From: Trichopria drosophilae
Lineage: Eukaryota; Arthropoda; Insecta; Hymenoptera; Diapriidae
Direction: 5' to 3'
NCBI GenBank assembly: GCA_030407085.1
Contig: CM059584.1
Location: forward strand, 125,397,001-125,461,000
DNA length: 64,000 bases
Under the pieces are notes generated by a model that saw nothing but the letters and a program-made list of their open reading frames with translations, had not been told where the DNA came from and made no database searches. Position 1 is the first letter of the stretch. Every line of letters starts with the position of its first letter. The translations under genes and the position numbers were made by a program. This document shows positions 1 through 13,115 of the stretch, piece by piece.

Positions 1-840
1 TACTTTGTCACATTTTTATGTTACTTCCTACTTCGAAATTGCTGAATATCAGTATTACTATATATCTTGCAGTAGCCTCTCATTTTTATGTCAACTTTGA
101 AAATGTACATATTAACATCTTGTTATTAACTCTGACACTCGAAATTTCTTATAGTTCGCTATGAAAATTTGGTATTTTGCTTTGAATTTTAGTCATTTCA
201 TTTCTAAATTACTTTCATTTTAGAAGTATAAAATGTTCTATTGTACTGGAGAATATAGATCTGTCACAAAGCAACACCAAAACAATTTGATAATTATTAA
301 AAGAGTATATTTAATAACTAACCTAGTTGATGATCATACATAGAAGGAAATATTTAGTGGTTGCAACTATATGTATTTATTTACCAATAGAATAATTTAT
401 GTTATAAAATGGCTTTCTGTGATAACAAACTTATTTTTTAGCCTGAATGTAATTAGTTTTGTAAAGATTATACTATTTACCGAGTAACTTGATCCATTAA
501 TTGATTAGCAACCATTTCGTTTATTATACGTAAGTTTGTTCTTTAATATATATACAATAGTTAATTGGTAACTCGTTTATTAAACGGCAGTTTAATGTAC
601 GCTTATCATACAAGTATATTAGTGCGTATCGAATAATTTGTTTTGCTTACTTACGTGAGACCACAACTATATTAAAACTATTTTACCTATAATTGGATAT
701 ATATATAAACCATACATTCCCGCACAAAAATGGTCAAAAAACATTTTTTTTATATTTTAAACAACTTTTTGAGCCGGATATTTTATTTTACACGCGAATG
801 AACTGAAATTTCTTACTTTACGTAATTCAGGAAAGTCTCA
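1..840. other. AT-rich region, no gene seen
   Basis: This stretch is AT-rich with many short poly-A and poly-T runs. No exon-like segment with splice signals, RNA gene or clear repeat end was recognised. It is upstream flank or 5' intron of the peroxidase gene that begins further right. Confidence 0.5.
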
Positions 841-1130
841 AATAATAAAAGATTTTCGGGGTAGCTGCTTAAGAATCCGTTATCAAATTTTAAAAATTCA
901 AAATGGCGGATCCAATATGCGGGGCCAAATTGTGAAAAAAATACATAATCTGTATAAAACAGAGTATTCGACCGTTTTCGGGGTAGCTATTGATAAATCT
1001 GATAACGGATTCATGATCAGCAACACTGAAAATCCCCAAATAAGAAATTTCAGCTTCTTCGCGTGTAATAAACAATGTATGGATCGAAAGGTTTTTAAAA
1101 ATCTGAAAAAAATAATGGTTTTTGACCTAA
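841..1130. repeat. Old dispersed repeat with AAAATGGCGGATCC motif
   Basis: The segment contains TTTTCGGGGTAGCT twice (near 853 and 974), each next to an A-rich arm and a phrase of the type GATAACGGATTC. Between them lies TTCAAAATGGCGGATCCAAT at 897-916. The same phrase, more or less decayed and in both orientations, recurs elsewhere in the window (about 8085, 12465, 24490, 33515, 41655 and 41985-42560). It looks like one fragment of an ancient interspersed or tandemly built repeat. Two short overlapping frames on opposite strands here show no family resemblance and are taken as chance. Confidence 0.5.
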
Positions 1131-1150
1131 AAAATTGGAATGTTTAGTCA

Positions 1151-2330
1151 AAAAAGATAAAAGTTACGAAAAACGAAAAATCAGTTTTAGAGGGCTCAGT
1201 ATTCGACCAGTACAGGATGAAAACGTTTGTTAAACCTCTTTTTGAGCTTTTTTCAATGTAAACTTTGGTTTAAAACTGTAACAAGCAAACAAAATTTCGA
1301 TACGCTCTAATGTATACACATATTATACGAAATATATTTTAAACGCAAAAATTGTTTAGGAAGTACCATTAATAGCATAAGTTTAAAGCTCCCTTTTTGT
1401 TCAAAGATACTCCAGATAAGATTTAATATTCGTTTATGATGTACGTTAATAAAACATTCAACCTATACCTCTATTAAACTGAAAATATCTTAAATGTTCA
1501 TACGTTCATTAACCGAAACAGTAACGTGAACGTTGATTTCGATTTTAAACATAACAACTATATAGTTGTATGTATTTCGTTACTTTTGGAATGATATGAT
1601 ACATGCACAATCTACTTACAAAACAATGAAGAATTCAGTTTAAAAAATGCCTTTTTTACTCATGATAAACTAAAAAATACCAAAAATTTGGTGCAAACGA
1701 AGGAAATTCTTTCGAATAATACGAAACCTCGATAAAAGGGAAAGATATACTGAATACGTACCGTTGATTTCGTTGCCTGATGCGAAAGAGCCTGGTCGCA
1801 GGAGAAATTATAGAGACATGCAAGAAAGGCTGAAACCAACTTACTTAATGCAATATGCGGGACTACGAGGTGAAATCTGTCGGACAACTTGACCAGACTT
1901 ATTCTCGTACTTTAAGCTTTATCAACATTTCACCGCTTCGGTTGTGGATTTAAACCGTCTCGATGATGCAACTCTATATACATGCATTCAGTGATTTCAC
2001 ATAATAGGTCAGAATTCTGTATTGGAGTACAGATGTTAAAGATATGGAATAGAATGGATCGATCTTGTACGATCGTGAGAATGGAGGCCCAAATACGGTA
2101 CTCGTTCTACATTGTTGCGAAATTAAGATAAATACAACAGTTAACAAGAAAATAGGATTAAAAATGTAGTAAAGGTTAATAAATACTGCTTTATATACGT
2201 CATAAATAAATGTTATTAAAGTAAACAATTATTTAAATAAATCGGTGAATAAATTCACCTTCGAAACATTTTTTTGTCATTTCCATCGCAGTTTATTATG
2301 TACACCGAATACTTCCATAAGTTTAACTTG
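1151..2330. other. No gene or clear repeat seen
   Basis: This AT-rich region has short chance frames on the minus strand (for example 1660-1887 and 1974-2228) that lack recognisable domains and splice context. Nothing else could be supported. Confidence 0.45.
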
Positions 2331-2336
2331 CGAATA

Positions 2337-2536
2337 TGGGTGCGGGTCGAAAAACCTACAAATCAAAAAGGTGACATGTCAAAAAACCGACAGTCAAATA
2401 ACCGACAATCGAAAAGCCGACAGCCAAAAAACCGACACTTCAAAAAATTACTGTCCGCTCGTCGACGTCTGCTTTATGATTGTTAGTTTTTTTACCTGTC
2501 GGCTTTTTGATTTTTCGGGTTTTCGACCCGCACCCA
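2337..2536. repeat. MITE family A, copy 1
   Basis: This is a 200-bp element with terminal inverted repeats: TGGGTGCGGGTCGAAAA at the left and TTTTCGACCCGCACCCA at the right. It is flanked by a 6-bp direct repeat CGAATA (2331-2336 and 2537-2542), which fits a target-site duplication. The interior is a minisatellite-like run of TCAAAAAGCCGACAG-type units that changes orientation near the centre (about 2460), so the whole element can fold into a long hairpin. It is the best preserved of four copies in the window (others at 35483, 41797 and 50761). It has no coding capacity, and its superfamily is not assigned. Confidence 0.85.
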
Positions 2537-2542
2537 CGAATA

Positions 2543-4570
2543 TTTACTAAATCTTGTTCAGTTATACAAATGGTGAAATAAATAGTTGTCGTTGGACGAC
2601 TACCCATTTAATTAATCTGATTTTTTAATATCTTCTAATTACAATAATTAGTAATTCTGTAACTCATTTAACCTTGCAAATTAAAGTAATTTTACGCTTT
2701 TGATCTACCGAGAAAATAGTTTTTAAGACTTTACTTTGGGTTATATTTTCGGACATTAAATTTAACAAAATAAGGAATTATAAACAAACAAAATACATAT
2801 TCAATTACATATTTAAACTACAACAGCTATTTTCTCAAAAAATTCCATTTTATCAGTAAAAAAATGAGAACATGAGAAGATTTAAAGCCTGTACTAAAGA
2901 TTGTCTTCAAGAGCCTAGTATTAAATATTGTTTTCTCTTAATTATAATCACGTCAAACTACATCTCTAATTGATCAGATGAATGTTAAGTTATAAAATAT
3001 GTTAATTCAAACATATTTTCACATATATAAAAAGAGACATTTTTTAATACGACGATTTCACTACAGGGCGCAAAATCATGTTCTGCTCCCGGAGTGTTAT
3101 AATATTACAGTTTTCCCAAATCCATAATTTTGACTAAAATTTTTGGATAAATAAATTTTTTAATTTTGTCAAAAACCTTACTGTCTTTGTATTGATATGA
3201 TACGCAAACATACATGATCATAAGTCTGATCATATATAATCCACAGCTAGATGTATTTGCTTTCTTTGTATATAGTAAGTTACGAAATTAACTAACTAAC
3301 CAGTGAGTAGTTATTCGTTACAAATCTTATATCTCAACCACTAATTAATCGGACAGAAATCCTACTGTTTTATGGAAGGCTTGATCGAAGACGCTGATAT
3401 ATTTAGAAATATCTTCTTTTAAAAATGCCTTGATTTAGACGTCTTAAAATTTAAATATTTAAAAATCTACGTAATCATTGGCATCAACTAAAATTAAAGA
3501 AGATATTTTCCTGTTTTGAAAATTTAGATACTTATAACTGACTCGAAATGTGTCTTGTTCAACTTCATGCTACCCAAGATATTTGGCTTCAAAGACATTG
3601 AATATATTAAATCGTAAAGTAAATGAAGGCACGTAGACAATCCATAAATGTCTTACCCATGTTCTACGTTTATGAACAATTCTGACCCTGTTCTTGGTTC
3701 GATCGAAACATGAACGAAAGTTGTAAATCAAAAATGTTGCATTTTCTGTTACTGATGAAGTCATAAAATACTCACAGACAAAAAATCTGCTTGGTAAAAT
3801 TACCTGGTTACAAAAATGTGAAATTAGTAATTTATTAGATAAATTATATATACCGAAAGGTCAAGTGAAGCTCTTGAAAGACATTATAAATATGTTCATC
3901 TCATTTAAATACCATTTGATTACTTAAATGATCTAAGGTTCAATGTAAAACCTAAATATTGGCAACAACAGAGAATTTATGAAACTTGAGTTAATTATAT
4001 GATTAAAATTGTTCCGTAACTGATCACATACAGTTGAAAAGGAAACATCGAAGGCATTGACAACATTAATATAAGTTTTCTGACCTTTTTCTCCACTTTT
4101 ATCTTATTGTTTTAATGTCGTATTTCTCAGAAATTTAAATATAAGGACATAGTAATACCACGACGCAAACAAAACGCAGGAAAATAACAATAGACACAAC
4201 CGATTGATAAAGAAATCCGATAATTGACAAGTAGACGAAAACAAACCCTGGAATCACGGCAAAAGCAAATTACAGACTTGAAATCACATTCGCCGAAGAC
4301 CAGAAGTGACAACCAATTCGAAGCAACAATTACTATCATGAGACGAGGTTTCCCCTTTCAATAAATTACAGTTGGTAACATCCATGTAACCTCCTTATCG
4401 TTGACAGGACCTTGTGAAACTCCGGTCAACGACGCAGATGCGTTTGCTTCTTCCTCTTTTCTACGCATGGCATCTCCATTTAACAATGCAAATATGAGCA
4501 AAAGCCTTTCGTCTTGGTAAGACAACTATTATTGACGACGTTAACGACAAAGTTATTATCATTGAGATAC
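2543..4570. other. No gene seen
   Basis: AT-rich sequence with two minus-strand chance frames (3570-3764 and 4127-4339). No splice-flanked coding segment, RNA gene or repeat terminus was recognised. Confidence 0.45.
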
Positions 4571-4579
4571 ACGCTCGTG

Positions 4580-4890
4580 GGATAAGACAGAAACTCTGGC
4601 GAATTCGCGCTAGAGCGAACTCATGCACGCTCCGTTCACGCTCGATTGGCTATCCACTCACCGTGCTCATAGCAATTCTCTAGGACCCTTGACCGTAAAT
4701 ATAAGAATATCGCAAACAGCTGTTACGCCCGCTACTACGACCAAGTGGTACCCAACGACTCGGAAAACTCTCGTTTTTTAATAATTGAGAAAAAGTCGTT
4801 TTCCGCCGGACTTCCAACTCCAAGTCCAGATTTGATTTCTGTCCACTCTCACTTTCCAGAAAACGGCTAGACGCGTTGCCGGAGAATGGT
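4580..4890. promoter_or_regulatory. GC-richer island, possible regulatory DNA
   Basis: Base composition rises clearly above the surroundings. The island contains an inverted CCAAT motif (GATTGGCT, about 4644-4651), a TATA-like AAATATAAGA about 50 bp further on, and a CAGCTG E-box at about 4718. No continuous coding frame with splice sites runs through it. The motif order resembles a polymerase II promoter, but all motifs are short and could occur by chance. A regulatory role is inference. Confidence 0.3.
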
Positions 4891-5815
4891 AATACAAAAT
4901 GAGAAAAGACTGGACAAGTCTGCTGTTTTTCGAGTTTTTTAACCTTGGTAATAGATAAGCACCAGGTTTTATAAATTTACGGTACGAAAATTTGTGATAA
5001 CCGTTTTGGAGACGTCATGGCTAACAAAATTATCATTTCCGGGTTTAAATTTGTGATTCATGGATCCTCGTCGGGCTAGACTAAAAGTAATATAACGTGT
5101 TTACGTAAAATTTGTATAATAAGATTCTGCAGTAACCAGTCAGGCATTTTAGAAATGTTTCCAGTATAAAGAATTCGATATAAAATATCTGTCGACAGGG
5201 ACGAATGAATACACGTGTGTATGTACCGGGTGTCTGAAATCTCATCTTCTACAGTCTGTAGACAATTTTTTTGTTATTTTTTTCACTGAAAAACATTTGT
5301 GTCAAATTTGCTTTCGTTCATGTTTTCATTATTTCGAAATATTTTTATACTTGATGACTATTTTGTTGAAGAAACTAACACTGCTGCAGAGAAAATAAGT
5401 ATCGAATTCAAATATTACTATTATTATTATTTAGAATATTTTTTTACACTGGATGGATAAGCTGTAACATACATGAAGTATTTTAATTATTAATATAATT
5501 AATTATTCTTAGTACATATCTGCAATTGATCTATGAAAACCTTTGATCTTTTTAAAACAATGGCAGTATATTATATAATTAATAAATTACTGTACGTGCA
5601 TAACGAATCTAAAGTTTATTACTTCATAAATTTGTTTAGAGTGAAAATTCACTCTTTATGGACTGAAAACTGAGACATTCTAAAGAATTATTGAATTCTC
5701 ACCGTTTAACAATGATTTGCTATTGCTTAGAGTAAGAATTCACTCCATGATGAGTGATTTTCAATACAAAAAATTTCGAAAGTAGATGTTTAGGTATCGT
5801 TAAAATATGAATGTA
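4891..5815. other. No gene seen; short inverted words
   Basis: AT-rich sequence. Around 5638-5750 the words GAGTGAAAATTCACTC and GAATTCACTCCATGATGAGTG form small palindromes, similar in wording to the inverted-repeat element at 54199-54424. No exon was recognised. Confidence 0.4.
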
Positions 5816-6009
5816 TACACGAGAAAAATTAAATAGTTGGAACTATTAACTAGATAGTGGGATAAGTTACAGTCATCTTTTTTAGTTAATTATACTACGT
5901 AAATAATAACCTGGATAAATTAGATAGACAAACCTACTATTTATATAGTAAAACCAACTAAAACAACGTACATACCAAATAAGTAATACCAAAAAGTCTT
6001 AATTTTTCG
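5816..6009. repeat. MITE family B, copy 1
   Basis: The left end reads TACACGAGAAAAATTAAATA followed by GTTGG, and the right end is TTAATTTTTCG. The interior has repeated words of the type TACTATTTATATAGTAAAAC and CCAACTAAAACAAC. Copies 2 (19184-19385) and 3 (50558-50760) share the same order of words. This copy is the most decayed, and its right border is approximate. It is non-coding. Confidence 0.7.
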
Positions 6010-7900
6010 ATGATGCTTGTGTTATAAAAAAAAGCTTGTACTAGAGTATTTTCAATTGTGCACTACTTATCTGTCAAAGAGATTCTGAAATTCAGTAAAA
6101 AAATATTTGAAGGACTTTCAGTTCTGTTTTGAAAATGAATACGAGGATTTATTTCTTGACATGGTCATTTTCAAATCTGTTCATTAAAAATTGTCTTTTT
6201 AAATCGTGTTTGTGATCAGCATTTATTAATATTCAAAATCTTTAGTAAGATTGATTAAATGACAATTTTTGCAAATATTTCATATTACATAAACACAGTC
6301 TTATATTTGCTTGGTATATAGTCATTATTAATATTATACAAATTGATAATAAATTTAATATACATAATAATAAATTAAATCTAAAACACGAGACTTAATG
6401 GAGTTTCCATAGTAAAAAAAGTAAACAATCGACTTCGTAACTAATTTAGAAACACAGATTAATTGAAGTGTAATAATATATGTAGAATACATAGTAGTAA
6501 ACAAAAAAATTGCTAATAAATAATGATATAAAAGACGTTCTTAAAGAAGACACTGTTTTATCTTTTAATCGTTATTAACCTTTTTATAATAAATTATTTA
6601 GTTGCGTTTTTTAACTAAATTATTTGTTTTAGTTTTGTACGTTCATATTCTGCATAATGAATCGAGCTTAAATTCACCCCTAAAGGAATGAAATTTGATC
6701 CAATAAAATTCGATTCTAAAAAAGGAAAACCCCCATTTACAAAAAAGTTAAACTTTACTTTAAACGACTAAACATTCACAATTATTATATCATAAATGAT
6801 CAAACTTTGCAAATGATTAAAAATTATGTTTAAAATCATTGAATTAAATTTATTTAATGAGGCAAATATTTCCTTCATCTGTCTCATTTTCCTCAGATTT
6901 CCTTATGTTGGAAGTAGACCTTTAAAGCTATGATTTCACTTTTAATAACGATAACTTCATGGCTTCACGCGATTTTACCATGCAATTTGCAAAATAACAC
7001 TGACAATGATGTTGCCAAGTGCAGTTTTATGACTGAGTACGTAACAATAACTGCAAGTCAAATTTATTATACGACAAAGAGTAACATTTTTACTTATATA
7101 ATACTTTTTAGAAAAATAAATTTCATGGCGATTAAATTAAACATTTTGTTTTAAAGCCTAAAACAGGGATTAAAATTTCGAATGCGAACTCGGATATTCG
7201 TGGTTTTCTAAGCGTTTAGCAATTCACATTTCATTGCCACACTATGTAGAAACGAAGAACTATAAAATTGACGGGTTGGTGGCTTTCCTTTTCTATTTTT
7301 GTTGTTACGACAGAAATTGCGTGCACTTACTTGGCGGTAGGTCAAGTTTGCGAAATTAATTAATTACCGATTCTCTATCCGTACGATTTGCTAATGGAAA
7401 CTGAAATGACGAATCGGACATTTTTGTTTCAAACTATTACCGAAGAATTACGAATAAAGAAAGTTACGCTAGTATCAAACTGCTTAAGTAACATGCTGTA
7501 ATGGTGGAAATCATTAGCTTCGAACAATGAATTAATGAGGCATGAATAGCTCGCGTGAAAAATCATGTTTCAAATTATTCTGGGAATAAACACCTTCCCA
7601 AACGGTGGCGTACGAAATATTAAATTTTACTCTGCCAAGTTATAAATAAATATATTTGTGTTTTTCTTGATAAAAACGTGTTTTTTAATTGAATTTTGTT
7701 TTCAAACGTTGTCTCTAATTGATTCTACTTGATAACGATGTAACGAGATGTTTCCAAGTGCATACTTATTCTTTAAGAATATTTCGGACATTAACAAAAT
7801 TTTGACATCATTAAACATTAAGCTTCTGTCTGAAATATAATAGAGTTACTTATTTTGTTAAATATTATTATCAAAAATGTGTTTATTTAAAATTTAATAG
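6010..7900. other. No gene seen
   Basis: Very AT-rich, with long A/T runs and a chance plus-strand frame at 6930-7154. No recognisable coding, RNA or repeat-end features. Confidence 0.45.
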
Positions 7901-7959
7901 GGGGGTATATTGGACTATGTATTTCTCACAAAGCGCCGGATTCCAATTTTAAATATCCC

Positions 7960-8175
7960 TAACAAACTATTGGAAAAATGAAATATAATTTCCATGCAAA
8001 ATTCCTTCGCCATTTTGAATTTAAAAATCGAATTTTATTTTTACACAATCATGATATAATGTATTAAACCATTTTTAGTCCCCATATTGAATCTGCCATT
8101 TTGATTTTTAAATTCTAAGTTTGAATTTATGATCGTTGATCCGAAACCCCAAAGGAAACTTATTTCACTCTTCCA
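7960..8175. repeat. Old dispersed repeat, decayed copy
   Basis: The sequence contains CGCCATTTTGAATTT (about 8010) and GAATCTGCCATTTTGATTTT (about 8091-8110), then GTTGATCCGAAACCCCAAAG. This is the reverse-orientation form of the AAAATGGCGG repeat seen at 897 and elsewhere. Only short phrases survive, so the borders are approximate. Confidence 0.45.
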
Positions 8176-10850
8176 GTAGTTTGTGCAGGACATGATATTA
8201 TAGAAAAACACTGACTTCTGTTTAACCGATATTAAATTTTAATTTTATTTCCAGTGGAATTTTGAAGTGCGCCATTTACATGGTTTCCAGCTGATTTGAA
8301 GCATGAAATCATGTCGAAAGCTCGATATTTCCAAATAAGTAATCTACTAATTTTAGAAATGTCCTGTTTAATAACATTTTTTAAAATCCATTGGAAAGGA
8401 TGACCCGAGAAATAGTAGAAATAATTATTCTGGATTATTTATATTTTATTAAGTATGCGTTAAAGTTAAATGAAATTTGAATCGCATTTCAAGATTACTA
8501 GGGCAATTTTCGATATGACACATTTGACCAAGTGTTCTATATTAAGAAATATTAATTTCATAAAAGTTTTGTGATGAGCATTGACGTCGTTGGAAAGTTA
8601 CAGAGGATTAAAAATAGTTTTTTAGAATCGTTTTAACATATGACAAAAGAGTAAAACTCTTACAAACAAAAATCATACATTTAAAAATCGTTATGTGAAT
8701 AAAAGTTTACAACAGACGACAATAGATAAAACAGAGTCGAAAATCGCATTTTGCGGCCTTTGAGGAAAAAAGATATTTAAATTCCACAAAACTAATAGTT
8801 CTAACAGAGACAAATTTGGGATTTGAATAAGCTCTGAATAATTATTTGCTGAAAGAAGTTGTTAAGTATTTGTTATCTGCATTTGATTAAAAATTATTTT
8901 TAATCACTGGTATTTCACATTGCATTAAAGAACTATATAAGAACTAACTACTCATTACTTTAGTTGCCACATAATCTCGTATATAAAATAAATAAACATT
9001 TAATAAAACCTAGGAGAAGATACTAAAGAGTATACAATGTCAAAGACAAACATAACCTAAAATGTAAGTACCAAATTGTATGTAGTTAGCTCTAAAACGA
9101 TTAATGTAAAATGATGTGAAATGAGATTTTAAAGAAAGATATGTAGGCAAAACAAGTAAGCAATTAATAAAATAAACAAATTATCTGAAGAAAAATAGCA
9201 ATGTAATATAAATAATAACATAAATGTCGAAGATCATTAATTATGAACAACCAACCAAAGAATTTTTTTGACAATATGATACATAAAATATGTTAGACGA
9301 AGTGACAGAGATAGACACTACTAAATACCTCGAATTGTAACCCTATAAAATTACTTTTACATTCTGATTATTCTGGTGTTAACAAAATCAGTTGGTACAT
9401 TTTATGATTCACTTTTTCTTTCTATAGCATCAAATTTTTGTAAAGAACATTTTTTGAACATTTTAATAAAATTTATCAAATATTTCAACCTAAAATTTCT
9501 CAAATCCTTTTCTAATATTTCCTATGCTTTTTAGTGATTAATTTTTTAAGAAAATATTACACCATGCTCTATATGCGTTTACTACAATTTCGACCCCATC
9601 AAAGTTTTATTTTATTCATAACATTTACTCCACTTCTAAGAAAATTCAGAAGGTTAAAATATACTAGCTTCTTACAAGTTACACGTCAATATATTATAAC
9701 CTTTCACCATTCTGATGTAATTAATTGTATTTTTTCCTGAACGATTTCATTTTCCCTTTCACTTAATACCACCAAACATCTGTCATAAACCGACGACCTT
9801 CATACTTTTTTTTACTTAAATTCGCAATATTCCAGACTAGGTCGTTTCAAATTTCAAAAGATGATTTGCATCGACACTTAGTGTAAATTTATGTGTCCGC
9901 AGTACCGCTGATACCGATCTGACATTATTAATTCTAGATAAATTAATTTTTTTTTAAATTTGTCAAAAACTCTAAACCTCCGCGAATATTTGCATAAAAT
10001 TTGTTATTTAAATATTGTTTCTATAGATATTGAGCTTTTGTTGTATGTTCTTTCATTATCATATTTTGTTTGTTTGTAGGATTACACAAATTTTCACAGC
10101 AAAACTTAATAGAAAAAAGTACAAACATTATTGAGATATGTTATATAATACAAGAAGTAAGGAAGAGAAGGAAAGCAGCAACAATATCAAAAATTCTACA
10201 ATAAAAAAAATTTGCAATAGTATTTGTGGTTTGCTACGTTTCCACGGCGAAAACAGTATAACAAGATCCCTTACAAGTGACCTCAAAAAATATCCATGCT
10301 TTTTATTATTTTGCTCTTCTTAAGAACAGAAAATTTGATTTCTCCAAAAATATTCAAAACCCACTTATCAAACATGTTGGAGAAGTACATTTGGTCGTTT
10401 TCCTGGAATATTATGTCGAACAACTTCCCAAGTAATTATCCGGACTGCTATGGGCAAGGACGTTTTTTACGACCCGTGGGAGAAATTGAACTTCCCGTTG
10501 AGAAATTTAAGAAAACATAATTTATAGCTGTATTCGTCAATACCGGTTATTTGTATATTTGTATCTTAGCATAGTCTTATGGAAGTCCATCCAATCACCA
10601 TAAAATTCCACGACCTCAAATCCGATTAAACCCAACTAGGGAATAACGACTCGCTCCACACAGACATAAAATGTCACTTGGTATAAACAAACTCGTTTCT
10701 CAGCGACGCATTTATTTTACATGCATAAATAATGAAGCAATAATTCACTTTGAATCGTCTCGAATCCTACACAAAAGTTGGAGGAAGTGGATTCTGGATG
10801 GTACCCGCCAGTCCTAGTTAGACGTCAATAAAATATGTATCCCCAGACTT
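8176..10850. other. No gene seen
   Basis: A long AT-rich region. Chance plus-strand frames at 9534-9740, 10138-10323 and 10296-10520 were inspected. Their translations show no domain, and none has the expected acceptor and donor pair. No repeat with clear ends was found. Confidence 0.45.
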
Positions 10851-10859
10851 CGAATTAAG

Positions 10860-11310
10860 ATCCTATTTGTACCGGAGTTCGGACGTCACGAAAGTAACGT
10901 CAATTGTGGTCCCGGAACCGCTACAGGTTTTTGTGGAAAAAACGCGGCGTGTTTTTGTGGTTCCCCACAGTAATCTGTGTTATTCAACATGCGGGCGACC
11001 TTCGAGCCGTGAAAAGGAGAGATGACGTCTGGACTTTTGCCAAACCATACAGAGAACGCGAACTCGAATGGCTGGTTCGTGAGACCGATGATGGTCGGTA
11101 GATGCTCGATTCCACTTTCACCTGAGCGATGCTTGTTCGAACCGACACTTCCCCAAGTCTCTTTTCAACAGCAGTTTATTGCCCGATGGAATTCAACACT
11201 CGAAACGTTCATTCATACTACTCTCTTTTCTCACCGCAATTTTACTTGGACTCCTCCCCTCATTGCAATTGCCCATTTGGCTACCTTTCCGTCTTTTATT
11301 GCGATTTTAC
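10860..11310. promoter_or_regulatory. GC-richer island, possibly regulatory
   Basis: Composition rises between about 10860 and 11310. Overlapping plus-strand frames (10904-11101, 11022-11474 and 11129-11362) cross it in different phases. None resembles a known family, and the codon content does not single out one frame. It is therefore listed as non-coding GC-richer DNA that might be a conserved regulatory element. A lineage-specific short gene at 11022-11474 (150 codons, the longest open frame in the window) cannot be excluded. Confidence 0.25.
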
Positions 11311-11319
11311 TATTTCCGT

Positions 11320-12430
11320 ATTTTCGAATAAAGCTTATAATTTGGTCAGGAGAATCTTTTGAAGTATTTCAAAGAAAAAAATTTAAGATTTTAGGCTATT
11401 CCCATCACTGGAAAATGGAACATGGTCCAGAAAATAGGGCAAACTATCAGAACATTCCTAAGAGGATCTTCTAAAGGGTGCTTCGTGGTAATCAATTTTG
11501 TCAGGTATTAGACCAAGCAAAAGTCAATCTTTTGATTCCTCCATTTGGTACTTCTAATACTTCAGTTCTAAATATATGATACTTAGTACAAACATTGACT
11601 CTAACCTCAGTTACAGTTTTTCTAAGTCAAGTTTGTAGATTATGAACAAATGGATTATTTGAGGACGTCCTAGGTACTTCTTACAATGTTTAAGTGTCGG
11701 CAATTATCATCCTGTTAACGTTCGCAAGGTTTCCTGCGTTCTGAGATGACCTTGAGGATGTACTCAGGAGGATGTACTGAATGAGGAACACCGTTTCTTC
11801 AACCAATCAAGTTGTCGAAGACCATTAATCAGGAATTAATGCAGAAAATAAAAGAAGACCATAAGCGTATAAGGAACTTTCAAACAGGGTGGGACCAATT
11901 TATTCTGAGCAAGGTAGCATGCATCCGTATTGGATTTCATTTGGAAGTTATGCATTGACAGTTGGAATTTACTCATTCTTTTCAAATTTATCAAAGAAGT
12001 ACTTATATGAATCAAGCAATTGGTAGCACTTAATAAGTGCTAAGTCTAACTTCAGTTTACTATCCACTTAAATTAAACATGCCGACGATCGGACCCAGAT
12101 ACCAAATGTTTTTAGTGCGCTGAATCCGAATTCGAGGTTTCAATACCTCTATTGGCTCTAGTTTCCAAGATGTCCTGACCACAAACTTGTCTATTTTTTA
12201 TGTAATGCATCATCATTATAATTTTTTTACGTAAAAAAAAAATGGCATCGCCATAAAGTATAAGACTTAAACTTTCAAATACTGTTGATTTTGCTTAAAC
12301 ATCTCTTTTTTTCCGATGAAAATTCGAATTTTTAAAATGTCACGTTCGTGAACCTATACCAGAGTCCATTAAACCCTTGAAATATTTTTCTACTTCGAGA
12401 ATAATTGAAATTTGTATCCAAACTTCAATG
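11320..12430. other. No gene seen
   Basis: Mixed AT-rich sequence. Short words such as GAGGACGTCCTAGG (about 11660) and two near copies of GAGGATGTACT (about 11754-11780) hint at decayed repeat material. No exon was recognised. Confidence 0.4.
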
Positions 12431-12439
12431 AAATCCGAC

Positions 12440-12560
12440 GAATTTATGTTATGCTCGTCCACATTGAATCCGCGATTTTGAATTTAAAAAACCTAAAGTC
12501 AGATTCGTAATCAGAGATCCCGAAAATCTCCGAGTAACAAATTTCTTATCCAAACAAAGA
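12440..12560. repeat. Old dispersed repeat, decayed copy
   Basis: The sequence reads CACATTGAATCCGCGATTTT followed by GAATTTAAAAA, then AGATTCGTAATCAGAGATCC, then CCGAGTAACAAATTTC. These phrases match in order the copy near 24490-24560 and the reverse form of the unit at 897. Confidence 0.5.
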
Positions 12561-12984
12561 AAAATCTTTAAAAAAACTTTGTAGTATACATAGATTCATG
12601 GCCATGAACATTTCAAAATGCGATTTCTCGGCGAAAAAAGAGATATTTAAGCAAAATCAGTGGCATTTAACAGGGTTAGGCACGTACTTTATGGCGAAGT
12701 AAACGGTTATTTTTGATTCAGCAGTTGGTATGATCACGAATAATATTCGAAATCAATTGGTAATCAGTCGAACGTCCAACATTAAACGTTGGAACAGAGC
12801 AAACAACAACCAGATAGTTTACAGTGTGTTTGTAGACGGAAAATTGTTCATTTAGTATTCGATATGATTTGTTAGGGCGAATATGCATCTTCATGCTTTT
12901 CCGTCTTGTTCTTAATCGATTTGATACTTAATTTAATAATGATTAATATTTAATAAAGGAAACTGTAGATTCTGTGAGAAATTC

Positions 12985-13115
12985 ACGGCGATATTAAATA
13001 TTTAACCCATGCAATATCCGAGCCAAAGGACGTCCAAATGTCTGCTTTTGTCCTACTAGTACGATACTTAGGACATCATTAAGACATAGGACGTTAGTAT
13101 CGAGGACAATGAAAT
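12985..13115. repeat. GACGTCCAAATG repeat, copy 1
   Basis: The word GGACGTCCAAATGTCTGC (about 13029) is followed by CTTTTGTCCTAC and ACTTAGGACATC. A related run occurs at about 49685-49735, where GACGTCCAAATGTT is followed by CTTTTGGGACAT and ATCCTAAGAC. Two such co-linear matches suggest a shared decayed repeat. Confidence 0.4.

Noticed and set aside
2245..2550. 101-codon plus-strand frame
   Set aside because: It runs through family A copy 1; the peptide repeats (KTDSQ-type) are the minisatellite in translation.
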